Positions 15,860 to 24,165 of a stretch of 32,659 nt of DNA are shown here, in pieces (the stretch's first letter is position 1; each line of letters begins with the position of its first letter). The DNA is taken from the NCBI RefSeq assembly GCF_020859565.1, contig NZ_JAJHUO010000059.1:1-32659 (forward strand), in the 5' to 3' direction. A model generated the notes under the pieces. The model saw only the letters and a list, made by a program, of their open reading frames with translations. It was not told the DNA's origin and made no database searches. The translations under genes and the position numbers were made by a program. The stretch comes from Saccharothrix luteola (GTDB lineage Bacteria; Actinomycetota; Actinomycetes; Mycobacteriales; Pseudonocardiaceae).

Positions 15860-17455
15860 ATGCGTCGCTCACTCAGACGCGGCACGCTGTCGGCCGTCGC
15901 CGCCTTGATCGCCTCGACAGTCCAGTTCACCTCACCGGCCTTGGCCGCACCTGCCGCGGCGGCACCGTGCGGCCCCCTCGACGTCGCGTTCGTCCTCGAC
16001 GACACCGGCAGCATGGGCGGGGCCATCGCCAACCTGAAGACCGGCATCAACGCCATCGTGAACGACGTCGTCACGGCGTCCGGCGGCGACTACCGGCTCG
16101 GCCTGGTCACGTTCAAGGACAACATCACCGTCCACAACACCCTCGCGCCCGGCAACGCGGCGGCGGTGACCAACTACGTCACCAACACCCTCGCCGCGAG
16201 CGCGGGCGGCAGCGAGCCCGAGGCGTCGGACGAGGCGCTCAACACGGTCGTGAACAACCTGCCCGCGGCCGGCCGCCCGCAGAACGTCGACTTCGGCGGC
16301 ACGTGGCGGTCGAACGCGATGAAGTTCGTCGTGCTGGTGACCGACGCCCGCCCCGGCGGGTTCGACAACGTGCACGCGGCCGCGGACGTCGCCAACGCCG
16401 CGCAGCGGGCGAACGACGCCCTCGGCAAGGGCATCAAGATCTCGCCGGTGTACGTGCCGACGTCGGCCACCTACACCCCCGTGATCACGCCGATCATGCA
16501 GAACTACGCCTCCACGACCGGTGGCGTGTTCACGCAGACGACGTCCACGGGCGTGGGCACGGCGGACGCGATCCGCAAGCTCCTGTCGGACTGCCGGCAG
16601 ACCGACGTGGTCATCCGCGACCAGGTGACCGACACGGGCGCCGAGCCGAACCCGAACGGCACGGTGTGGAACAGCCCGGACATCAAGGTCTGCCCGACCA
16701 CCGCGGACTGCTCGGGCATCCAGCCGGTCGTCGGCGCGACGAACTTCGTCCACGTGCGGTTGAACAACAACTCCGGCCTCGGCACGAGCACCGGCACGCT
16801 CAAGGTCTACCGCACGCCCGCCGGCGGCGGCACGACGTGGAACAACGTCACCAACGGCGACTGGATCGCCATCGGCCAGCAGTCGCTGTCCGTGCCCGCG
16901 GGCGGGACCGTGGCGAAGATCCCGTGGACGAACATCCCGGGACCGGGCCACTTCTGCCTCCTCGCGCGCTGGGTGTCGGCGACGGACCCGATGACGTTCG
17001 CCGAGGGCCCGAACACCGCGCTGAACACCAAGAACAACAACAACATCGCGTGGAAGAACTTCCAGACCGTGCGGGGCAAGGTGCTCGAGCCGGTGAAGTC
17101 CTGGTTCACCCTGGGCAACGCGACCGAGAAGGAGGTCAAGACCGACCTGGTGCTGACCGGTGAGAAGCCGGTGGCGGGCACCGTGGTGATCGACCTCGGC
17201 CCGCGCCTGTTCGAGCGCTGGCGCGCCGGCGGCGGCCAGGCCGAGGGCGTGAAGCAGGTCGGCGAGACCGCGTTCCAGTTCGACCCGAGGAAGGCGGCGC
17301 TGTTCGGCGTGCCGCTGCAGCCCGGTGAGCGGTTCACCGCGGAACTCACCTTCACCCCCGAGGCGCCGGGCGAGTACCTGACGAACCTCGTCCAGTTCGT
17401 CGAGGGCGAGGACCACGGCGGCGTGGCCTACCACGTCATCACCGACCGCGGGTAA
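15860..17455 (+). CDS. Secreted von Willebrand factor A (VWA) domain protein
   Basis: 531 residues from the ATG at 15860; an upstream in-frame start at 15719 would place the signal peptide internally. The Sec signal peptide (MRRSLRRGTL, then a hydrophobic core ending near PALAAPA) is followed directly by a VWA domain at ~38-260. Its metal site is DDTGSM, the D-x-T/S-x-S form, with LVTDARPGG as a later ligand loop. The C-terminal half has beta-sandwich-like stretches (GTLKVYRTPAGGGTTWNNV, FTPEAPGEYLTNLVQF). VWA domains bind protein ligands through a divalent metal. No sortase motif or membrane anchor is seen, so it is probably released or held non-covalently. It starts 245 bases after the kinase gene; whether it is its target is a guess. 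Confidence 0.85.
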   Translation: MRRSLRRGTLSAVAALIASTVQFTSPALAAPAAAAPCGPLDVAFVLDDTGSMGGAIANLKTGINAIVNDVVTASGGDYRLGLVTFKDNITVHNTLAPGNAAAVTNYVTNTLAASAGGSEPEASDEALNTVVNNLPAAGRPQNVDFGGTWRSNAMKFVVLVTDARPGGFDNVHAAADVANAAQRANDALGKGIKISPVYVPTSATYTPVITPIMQNYASTTGGVFTQTTSTGVGTADAIRKLLSDCRQTDVVIRDQVTDTGAEPNPNGTVWNSPDIKVCPTTADCSGIQPVVGATNFVHVRLNNNSGLGTSTGTLKVYRTPAGGGTTWNNVTNGDWIAIGQQSLSVPAGGTVAKIPWTNIPGPGHFCLLARWVSATDPMTFAEGPNTALNTKNNNNIAWKNFQTVRGKVLEPVKSWFTLGNATEKEVKTDLVLTGEKPVAGTVVIDLGPRLFERWRAGGGQAEGVKQVGETAFQFDPRKAALFGVPLQPGERFTAELTFTPEAPGEYLTNLVQFVEGEDHGGVAYHVITDRG

Positions 17456-17484
17456 CCCGCGCGCAGGGTCGCGGGCCCGGCCCG

Positions 17485-17520
<36 letters not shown>

Positions 17521-17551
17521 CACTAGCCGTGCGGTCCGGCGGTGGGCCGGA

Positions 17552-17839
17552 TCACTTGAAGTCGGCCCACAGCCAGATCCGGTCGCCCGTCTCACCGTCG
17601 ACCAGGCACTGGACGGCCCTGACGGCGCCTTCCTGGATGAGCAGGGCGCCGGCGACCTCGCACTGGCGCCGACCCTGTTCGGTGTTCGGGTAGGGGTTGC
17701 CGACGGTCCGCCACGCGAGCGCCTGGAAGCCGTCCGAAGCCGTGCCGGTGGCGGCCTGGGCGGTGAACGGGGACGAGAAGAGCGCGGCCACGAGCAGACC
17801 GAGCGCTGCCCACGACTTGCCGCGGACTTTGTTTTCCAC
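17552..17839 (-). CDS. Small secreted protein of unknown function
   Basis: 95 residues from a GTG at 17839 with gaggggga about six bases upstream. A typical Sec signal peptide (basic N-terminus, WAALGLLVAALF, cleavage after TAQA) leaves a mature chain of about 65 residues with two Cys (RRQCEVAGAL, VQCLVDG), which could form a disulfide, and a Trp-rich end (DRIWLWADFK). I do not recognise a family. A good promoter (17887-17914), ribosome-binding site and signal peptide make it a real gene. It converges on the VWA gene, with the C tract between. Confidence 0.8.
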   Translation of the reverse strand: MENKVRGKSWAALGLLVAALFSSPFTAQAATGTASDGFQALAWRTVGNPYPNTEQGRRQCEVAGALLIQEGAVRAVQCLVDGETGDRIWLWADFK

Positions 17840-17886
17840 AAAATCCCCCTCAGGGTTGATACGTGCTGAATCGACCTGCGCTTCAC

Positions 17887-17914
17887 AACGTACTGACGCT
17901 CAATCGGACGTCAA
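17887..17914 (-). promoter_or_regulatory. Sigma-70-type promoter of the small secreted protein
   Basis: On the minus strand, TTGACG (17909-17914) and TACGTT (17887-17892) are separated by 16 bases, with about 45 bases from there to the GTG. This fits the housekeeping consensus well for an actinomycete. The rest of 17915-18190 is comparatively AT-rich near 17940-17960 and shows no gene. Confidence 0.6.
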
Positions 17915-18192
17915 CGAAATAGCGGGTGACCGAGATCACTACGTCCTGTTTATTAATACAAAGCCGCAGGTCAGAGCCCACACTTGACCGCCATTGACCA
18001 CTTCGGAACGGCCCGCCGTACAGCCGCACGCCTTTCCGTTCCCGCCGGCGGGACACCAATTCGGAAATGGCCGCCACACCCGCACGTCGACCATCCCGGG
18101 TCGATTGGGAACCACCTGGGACCGCGCCGCACGGCACCCACTACGCCGCCAGGCCGGCCAAACCACGACCCTGGACCCGCTATGATCATGAA

Positions 18193-18233
18193 ACTGCCCC
18201 CCTGACCAGGTCTTTCCCGGTCAGGGGGGCAGT
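18193..18233 (-). terminator. Terminator of the tRNA-Thr gene
   Basis: A perfect 15-bp stem (18193-18207 with 18219-18233; actgcccccctgacc) has an 11-base loop and starts nine bases past the tRNA 3' end in the direction of tRNA transcription. The bases after it on the minus strand are ttcatga, only weakly T-rich. Confidence 0.75.
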
Positions 18234-18241
18234 CGGTGCGG

Positions 18242-18314
18242 AGCCGGTGGCGGGACTTGAACCCGCAACCTTTCGCTTACAAGGCGAGTGCTCTGCCAGT
18301 TGAGCTACACCGGC
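18242..18314 (-). tRNA. tRNA-Thr (anticodon UGU)
   Basis: The minus strand folds as a 73-base cloverleaf: acceptor stem GCCGGTG/CACCGGC, D stem GCTC/GAGC, anticodon loop CTTGTAA giving UGU (reads ACA), variable loop of five, T arm GCGGG-TTCAAGT-CCCGC, discriminator T. CCA is not encoded (the next bases are CCG). The anticodon stem CTCGC/GCGAA has a C-A mismatch at its outer pair (27-43). Confidence 0.95.
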
Positions 18315-18596
18315 GTGGCCCGGAGGCCTGGAACATCGTAAGCGCCCGCAGGGGGTGCCACCTGCGGCGAACGGTCTGCTCACGGTGGTCCCGCGTTGGT
18401 CCGACCGGAGGTCGCGGGTACCGTCCGGGTGGCCCTGGCGACCCGCAAAACCGCTGGCCAGCGCTATCAACAGTATTAAACGCACCGTGATCGACTCACC
18501 TGGTCCAGGTACCCCGTCCAGGGGTGGTGCAGGACACAGCCTCGAATGTGACACGGTCGGGCGTGGCGGTCGGGCGAGTGAGGGAGGTGACGCCGG

Positions 18597-19934
18597 GTGC
18601 GGCTGTGGCGCCGGCGGTTCGAGCACGCGGAGCAGGCACGACCCGTCGAAGGTCCGTCCCTTCCGGACGACTCGACCGTCCACCTGGTACTCGACCTGGC
18701 GCTGCGGGTCGGCGAGGCGCAGATGGCCGGCGGGGCGGGCGTGGCCGACGTGACGGCCACCATCCTCGCGGTCACCACCGCGTACGGCCTGCCGAACACC
18801 GAGGTCGACGTGATCTACACCTCGATCACCGTCTCGTGCCACCGGGGCACGGAAGCCGCGCCCGTGACGACCATGCGCGTGGTGCGCGGCCGCAGCGTCG
18901 ACTACACCCGGCTCGCCGCCGTCGAGGACCTGATCCGGCTGATCACCTCCGGCGGCATCACGGCGCCGGACGCGTCCGCCGAGATCGAGCGGATCAGCCG
19001 CGCCGATCACCCGTACCCCCGTTGGGTGGCCACGGTGGCGTGGGCGGGCATGGCCGCCGCGGTGGCGTTCCTGGTCGGCGGCGGGCCGGTGCCGGCGGCG
19101 ACGGCGGCCCTCGTCACGGCGTTGATCGACCGGGTCGGCCGGATCCTCAACCGGCGCGGGCTGCCGTTCTTCTTCCAGCAGGTGGTCGGCGGCGCCCTGG
19201 CCACCTCGGTGGCGGTGGCGATGTACGCGACGGACCTGCTGCCCGCCGTGCGGCCCTCGTTGGTGATCGCCACCGGGATCGTGGTGCTGCTGTCCGGGTT
19301 GTCGCTGGTCGGCACCGTGCAGGACGCCATCACCGGCTACCACGTCACCGCCGCCGGCCGCATGGTCGAGATCACGCTGCTCACCGCGGGCCTCGTCGCG
19401 GGCATCACGCTGACCCTGCGCGCCGGCGTGCAGTTCGGGGTCCGGACGAGCATCGCCGACCCGCTGCCGCCGTTGATCTCCGAGGTGCCGGCGCAGTTCG
19501 CGGCGGGCGCGGCCACCTCCGCGTTCTTCGCCCTGGCCAGCTACGCGCCGGTCCGGGCGCTGCCGATGGCCGCCGTCGCGGGCGCGGTGGGCACGGCCGG
19601 TTACGGCCTGCTCGTCCTCACCGGCACGAACGCCATCACGTCCGCGGTCGTCGCGGCCACCGCGGTCGGCTTCATCGGCAAGATCATCTCCCGGCGGCTG
19701 GGCACACCGCCGCTGCTCGTCGCGGTGGCGGGAGTGGTGCCGCTGCTGCCCGGCTGGACCACCTACCGCGGCCTCTACCAGCTCACCGCCGAGGGTGACG
19801 CGGCCGGCCTGTCGACGCTCGTGCTGGCCGCCGGCACGGCCCTCGCGCTCGCGAGCGGCGTCGTCCTGGGTGAACATCTGGGTCGGCCCGTGCGCACGAG
19901 CCTCGGCCGGTTGGCCGCCCGTTCCCGTCGTTGA
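18597..19934 (+). CDS. Threonine/serine exporter (ThrE family) membrane protein
   Basis: 445 residues from a GTG with ggaggtga upstream. The N-terminal ~140 residues are the soluble ThrE/DUF1212 region (LALRVGEAQMAGGAGVADVT, VDVIYTSITVSCHRG), and the rest holds about ten membrane segments in two sets (ThrE plus the ThrE_2-like half: VVGGALATSVAVAMYATDL, AVAGVVPLLPGWTTYRGLYQ). The Corynebacterium ThrE protein exports threonine and serine by proton motive force. The length fits the family. The cell substrate here is not proven. It is a single gene next to tRNA-Thr, probably by chance. Confidence 0.9.
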   Translation: MRLWRRRFEHAEQARPVEGPSLPDDSTVHLVLDLALRVGEAQMAGGAGVADVTATILAVTTAYGLPNTEVDVIYTSITVSCHRGTEAAPVTTMRVVRGRSVDYTRLAAVEDLIRLITSGGITAPDASAEIERISRADHPYPRWVATVAWAGMAAAVAFLVGGGPVPAATAALVTALIDRVGRILNRRGLPFFFQQVVGGALATSVAVAMYATDLLPAVRPSLVIATGIVVLLSGLSLVGTVQDAITGYHVTAAGRMVEITLLTAGLVAGITLTLRAGVQFGVRTSIADPLPPLISEVPAQFAAGAATSAFFALASYAPVRALPMAAVAGAVGTAGYGLLVLTGTNAITSAVVAATAVGFIGKIISRRLGTPPLLVAVAGVVPLLPGWTTYRGLYQLTAEGDAAGLSTLVLAAGTALALASGVVLGEHLGRPVRTSLGRLAARSRR

Positions 19935-20089
19935 GCGCCTGAACACAGCGTTTCCACGTGAGATCGCCCACCTGACGGGCTTTCGTCAAGTCAACACAGT
20001 GTGACGGGGGTGACGACAGGGCATCCAACCTGCGCGTTCCCACTAACCTCGACGGTGGGCGAGACGAATCCCTTAGGAGGCGCTACCCG

Positions 20090-21526
20090 GTGAGCAGCAT
20101 TGGCGAGAACGGCGCGGATTTCCTGGTCGTGGCCAACCGCCTACCGGTTGACCTGGAGCGCCTGCCCGACGGCACGCAACGCTGGAAGCACAGCCCCGGC
20201 GGCCTGGTCACCGCCCTGGAGCCGTTCCTGCGCACGCACAGCGGGGCCTGGGTCGGCTGGCCCGGCATCGCGGACGCCGAAGTGGACGCGTTCGAGGAGG
20301 ACGGCCTCCAGCTGCACCCCGTGGCGCTGAGCGCCACCGAGGTCGCCGACTACTACGAGGGCTTCTCCAACGGCACGCTGTGGCCGCTCTACCACGACGT
20401 GGTCGCGCCGCCCGCCTTCCACCGCCGCTGGTGGAACGCCTACGTGCGGGTCAACCAGCGGTTCGCCGACGTGACCGCGAAGGTCGCCGCCCAGGGCGCG
20501 ACGGTCTGGGTGCAGGACTACCAGCTGCAGCTGGTGCCGGCGATGCTGCGCGAGCTGCGGCCGGACCTGCGCATCGGCTTCTTCCTGCACATCCCGTTCC
20601 CGCCGGTGGAGCTGTTCATGCAGCTGCCGTGGCGCACGGAGATCATCCGCGGCCTGCTCGGCGCGGACCTGGTCGGCTTCCACCGGCCCGGCGGCGCGCA
20701 GAACTTCCTCTGGCTGGCCCGCCGCCTCGTCGGCCTGGAACCCAGCCGCGGCGCGGTCGGCGTGCGCACCAGGCCCGGTGTCGTGCAGGTCGGGGACCGC
20801 ACCGTGCGGGTCGGGGCATTTCCGATCTCGATCGACTCGGCGGGCCTCGACGCGCTCGCGCGGGACAAAGAAGTCCAAAAACACGCGAAACAAATTCGCG
20901 AAGACCTCGGGAATCCGAAGAAGATCCTGCTCGGCGTGGACCGCCTCGACTACACCAAGGGCATCGACGTGCGGCTGCGCGCGTTGCACGAACTCCTCGC
21001 CGACGGCCGCGTCGACCCCGGCGAGGTGACCATGGTGCAGCTCGCCACGCCCAGCCGCGAGCGCGTCGAGCACTACAAGCAGATGCGGGGCGAGATCGAG
21101 CAGGCCGTCGGCCGGATCAACGGCGAGTTCTCGACCGTGGGCCACCCGGTGGTCCACTACCTGCACCAATCGGTCAACCGGCGTGAGCTGACCGCGTTCA
21201 TGACCGCCGCCGACGTCATGGTCGTGACCCCGGTGCGCGACGGGATGAACCTGGTCTGCAAGGAGTACGTCGCCACGCGCTACGACCTCGGCGGCGCGCT
21301 GGTGCTCTCCGAATTCGCGGGCGCGGCGGCCGAACTCACGAGCGCGTTCCTCGTCAACCCCCACGACCTGGACGGCGTGAAGAACGCGTTGGAAGCCGCC
21401 CTCACGCTGGATCCGGCCGAAGGCCGCCGTAGGATGCGCGCGTTGCGCCGCCAAGTCCTCACGCATGACGTCGACCGCTGGGCTCGATCGTTCCTTGATG
21501 CCTTGGGCACGCAGTCCACGATCTGA
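20090..21526 (+). CDS. otsA: Trehalose-6-phosphate synthase
   Basis: 478 residues from a GTG nine bases after aggagg. GT20 glycosyltransferase: joins a nucleotide-activated glucose to glucose-6-phosphate to give trehalose-6-phosphate in the cytoplasm. Motifs: VVANRLPVDL, SPGGLVTALEPFL with the nucleotide-binding Gly loop, WVQDYQLQLVP with the sugar-phosphate-binding Asp, GVDRLDYTKGI with the phosphate-contacting Arg and Lys, and VRDGMNLVCKEYVA. The length is normal. It is followed 61 bases later by the OtsB fusion. Codons from about 20866 to 20922 are unusually A/T-ended (aaa, gaa, caa, att, aat) although the protein stays in frame. Confidence 0.97.
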   Translation: MSSIGENGADFLVVANRLPVDLERLPDGTQRWKHSPGGLVTALEPFLRTHSGAWVGWPGIADAEVDAFEEDGLQLHPVALSATEVADYYEGFSNGTLWPLYHDVVAPPAFHRRWWNAYVRVNQRFADVTAKVAAQGATVWVQDYQLQLVPAMLRELRPDLRIGFFLHIPFPPVELFMQLPWRTEIIRGLLGADLVGFHRPGGAQNFLWLARRLVGLEPSRGAVGVRTRPGVVQVGDRTVRVGAFPISIDSAGLDALARDKEVQKHAKQIREDLGNPKKILLGVDRLDYTKGIDVRLRALHELLADGRVDPGEVTMVQLATPSRERVEHYKQMRGEIEQAVGRINGEFSTVGHPVVHYLHQSVNRRELTAFMTAADVMVVTPVRDGMNLVCKEYVATRYDLGGALVLSEFAGAAAELTSAFLVNPHDLDGVKNALEAALTLDPAEGRRRMRALRRQVLTHDVDRWARSFLDALGTQSTI

Positions 21527-21587
21527 ATCTGAATCAGTTCAGACCGACTATCACCGACCTTGTCCCACCGAGCATTGAGGAGGGGCG

Positions 21588-24122
21588 TTGACCGCCGAGG
21601 CCCTCCCCGCCGAACTTCGTCGTGCGATCGTGCAGCTGGCACGCACACCGCGCCTGCTGGTCGCCTGCGACTACGACGGGACATTGGCTCCGATCGTGGC
21701 CAACCCAGAGGACGCCCGCCCGCTGCCCGAGTCTGTGGGCGCGTTGCGCTCGCTGGCCGGTCTGCACGAGACGACGGCCGCGGTGATCTCCGGGCGCGCC
21801 CTGCGCGACCTGGCGACGCTGTCGCGCCTGCCGTCCGAGGTGCACCTGGTGGGTTCGCACGGTTCCGAGTTCGACGTCGGTTTCGTGCACGCGCTGGACG
21901 CTGACGCGAAACAGCTGCACCGCCGCCTGGAAACCGAGTTGGAAGGGGTCGTCGCCGGGCACGAGGGCGTCGGCCTCGAAGTGAAGCCCGCGAGCATCGC
22001 GGTGCACGTCCGCCGTGCCGACCCCGCCGTGGGGGAGCGGGTTCTCCACGCCGTGCGCACCGGCCCGGCCACCTGGGACGGCGTGCAGGTCACCGAGGGC
22101 AAGGCCGTGATCGAGCTGGCCGTGGTGCAGACGGACAAGGGCCACGCCCTGGACGTCCTGCGGCACCGCGCGTCGGCGACCGCGGCCGTGTTCGTCGGTG
22201 ACGACGTGACCGACGAGAAAGCGTTTGCCCGGCTGAGCGGGCCTGACGTCGGCATCAAGGTCGGCGACGGCGAGTCGCTGGCCGAGTACTACGTCGGCGA
22301 CAGCATCGACGTGGCCACCGTGCTGGCGTTCCTGCTGGAGGAACGGCGGGCGTGGCTGCACGGCGACCAGGCCGTGCCGATCGAGCGGCTGACCATGCTC
22401 GCCAACGAGCGGTCCGTCGCGCTGCTGACCCCCGACGCGCGGCTGAACTGGCTGTGCCACCCGGAGCCGGACTCGGCGGCGGTGTTCGCCGACCTGCTCG
22501 GCGGGCCGGCCGCGGGCCACTTCTCGATCAAGCCCGAGCACGGCTCGCTGCCCCTGGGCCAGCGGTACGTGCCGGGCACGATGATCGTGGAGACCCGCTG
22601 GTCGCGGCTGCTCGTGACCGACTACCTCGACCACGACCTGGCCTCGCACCGCACGGACCTGGTGCGGCGCGTCTCCGGCTCGACCAACGCGGTGATCACG
22701 TTCGCGCCGCGGCCGGAGTTCGGCCAGGTGCCGGTGCGGCTGCTGCGCGAGCGCGACGGCCTGCGGGTCGTCGGCACCTCGGACCCGATGGTGCTGCGCT
22801 CGCCGGGCGTCGACTGGCAGATCACCTCCGACGGCATCCAGGAGACCGCGACGGCCGTCGTGCGCCCCCGCGAGGGCGCGCCGATCCTGCTCGAGCTGCG
22901 CTGCGGCACGGACGACCTGTCCGAGGCCACGCTCGGCGAGCCGGAGCGGCGGGCGCGGGCGGGTGCGTTCTGGTCGGACTGGGCGGCGACGCTCAAGCTG
23001 CCCCAGGTCGAGTCGGACCTGGTGCTGCGGTCGGCGTTGACGTTGAAGGGCCTGGTGCACCACGACACCGGCGCGATCATGGCCGCCGCCACCACCTCGC
23101 TGCCCGAGGAGCTGGGTGGCATCCGCAACTGGGACTACCGCTACTGCTGGCTGCGTGACGCGGCGCTGACCGCGCAGGCCCTGGTGTCGGTCGGGTCGCT
23201 CGGCGAGGCGGAGGCGTTCCTGGGGTGGGTGCACGGGGTGCTGTCGACCCTGCCCGGCCCGGAGCGGCTGCACCCGCTGTACACGTTGCAGGGCACCATG
23301 CTCGGCGCGGAGGCCGTCATCGACACGCTGCCCGGGTACGCCGGGTCGCGGCCGGTGCGCGTCGGCAACCTCGCCAACCAGCAGGTGCAGCTGGACGTGT
23401 TCGGTCCCGTGGTGGACCTGGTCGTGCAGCTGGCCGCCGCGCGCGGCTCGTTGACCGACCAGGACTGGCTGATGGTGCAGGCGATGGCCGAGGCGGTCGC
23501 CCGCCGGTGGCACGAGCCCGACCACGGCATCTGGGAGGAGCGGCACGCGCCGCGCCACCACGTGTACTCCAAGGTCATGTGCTGGGTGACGTTGGACCGG
23601 GCGGTGATGCTGGCCGAGCGGTACGGGCGCGAGATCGACCCGTCGTGGCCGGTGCTGCGCGACACCATCTCCAACGACGTGCTCAAGCACGGGTGGAGCG
23701 AGGAAGCGCAGTCGTTCACCACCGCCTACGACGGCGACGACCTGGACGCGGCGTCGCTGCACGTCGGGCTGTCGGGGTTGATCGACCCGACCGACGACCG
23801 GTTCCAGGCCACCGTGACCGCGATCGAGGCCGAGCTCCGGTCCGGTTCCACGGTGTACCGGTACCGGCGTGACGACGGCCTGCCCGGCGACGAGGGCGGC
23901 TTCCACCTGTGCGCGGCGTGGATGATCGAGTCCTACCTGCTCACCGGGCGGCGCACGGAGGCCGAGGAGCTGTTCGCGCAGATGGTCGACGCGGCCGGAC
24001 CCACCGGCCTGCTGCCCGAGGAGTACGACCCGATCGCGGAGCGCTCCCTGGGCAACCACCCGCAGGCGTACAGCCACCTGGGCCTGATCCGCTGCGCCCA
24101 GCTGCTGGCGGCCGGCAAGTAG
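21588..24122 (+). CDS. otsB: Trehalose-6-phosphate phosphatase fused to a GH15 trehalase-like domain
   Basis: 844 residues from a TTG with gaggagggg upstream. Residues 1-~250 are a HAD-type OtsB domain: nucleophile loop DYDGT (Asp28, Asp30), VISGRALRDL, and FVGDDVTDEKAF near residue 204. Residues ~265-844 are a full GH15 module: VALLTPDARLNWLCHPEPDS, SALTLKGLVHH, NWDYRYCWLRDA near 515, GIWEERHAPRHHVYSKVMCW near 648 with the likely acid Glu, and LLPEEYDP near 810 with the likely base Glu. It resembles the mycobacterial GH15 trehalase more than starch glucoamylases. One polypeptide would thus release trehalose from trehalose-6-phosphate and could hydrolyse it to glucose. Both sets of motifs look intact, and the frame has no break. 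Confidence 0.9.
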   Translation: MTAEALPAELRRAIVQLARTPRLLVACDYDGTLAPIVANPEDARPLPESVGALRSLAGLHETTAAVISGRALRDLATLSRLPSEVHLVGSHGSEFDVGFVHALDADAKQLHRRLETELEGVVAGHEGVGLEVKPASIAVHVRRADPAVGERVLHAVRTGPATWDGVQVTEGKAVIELAVVQTDKGHALDVLRHRASATAAVFVGDDVTDEKAFARLSGPDVGIKVGDGESLAEYYVGDSIDVATVLAFLLEERRAWLHGDQAVPIERLTMLANERSVALLTPDARLNWLCHPEPDSAAVFADLLGGPAAGHFSIKPEHGSLPLGQRYVPGTMIVETRWSRLLVTDYLDHDLASHRTDLVRRVSGSTNAVITFAPRPEFGQVPVRLLRERDGLRVVGTSDPMVLRSPGVDWQITSDGIQETATAVVRPREGAPILLELRCGTDDLSEATLGEPERRARAGAFWSDWAATLKLPQVESDLVLRSALTLKGLVHHDTGAIMAAATTSLPEELGGIRNWDYRYCWLRDAALTAQALVSVGSLGEAEAFLGWVHGVLSTLPGPERLHPLYTLQGTMLGAEAVIDTLPGYAGSRPVRVGNLANQQVQLDVFGPVVDLVVQLAAARGSLTDQDWLMVQAMAEAVARRWHEPDHGIWEERHAPRHHVYSKVMCWVTLDRAVMLAERYGREIDPSWPVLRDTISNDVLKHGWSEEAQSFTTAYDGDDLDAASLHVGLSGLIDPTDDRFQATVTAIEAELRSGSTVYRYRRDDGLPGDEGGFHLCAAWMIESYLLTGRRTEAEELFAQMVDAAGPTGLLPEEYDPIAERSLGNHPQAYSHLGLIRCAQLLAAGK

Positions 24123-24134
24123 GTGTGCTCCCGG

Positions 24135-24162
24135 ACGGCGCCCCCTTGACCGGGGGCGCCGT
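24135..24162. terminator. Bidirectional terminator between otsB and radA
   Basis: A perfect 11-bp stem (acggcgccccc, 24135-24145, with 24152-24162) has a six-base loop ttgacc. It fills the 43-base gap between two convergent genes and can serve both directions. There is only a short T-containing stretch (tcgctattt) on the right side. Confidence 0.8.
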
Positions 24163-24165
24163 TCG

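Noticed and set aside
18242..19934. Functional link between tRNA-Thr and the ThrE exporter
   Set aside because: They are divergently placed with separate signals, and the adjacency is most simply chance.
21534..24077. 847-residue open frame on the minus strand opposite otsB
   Set aside because: It mirrors the strong codon bias of the real gene; its composition is Arg/His/Gln/Gly-rich and no motif is seen.
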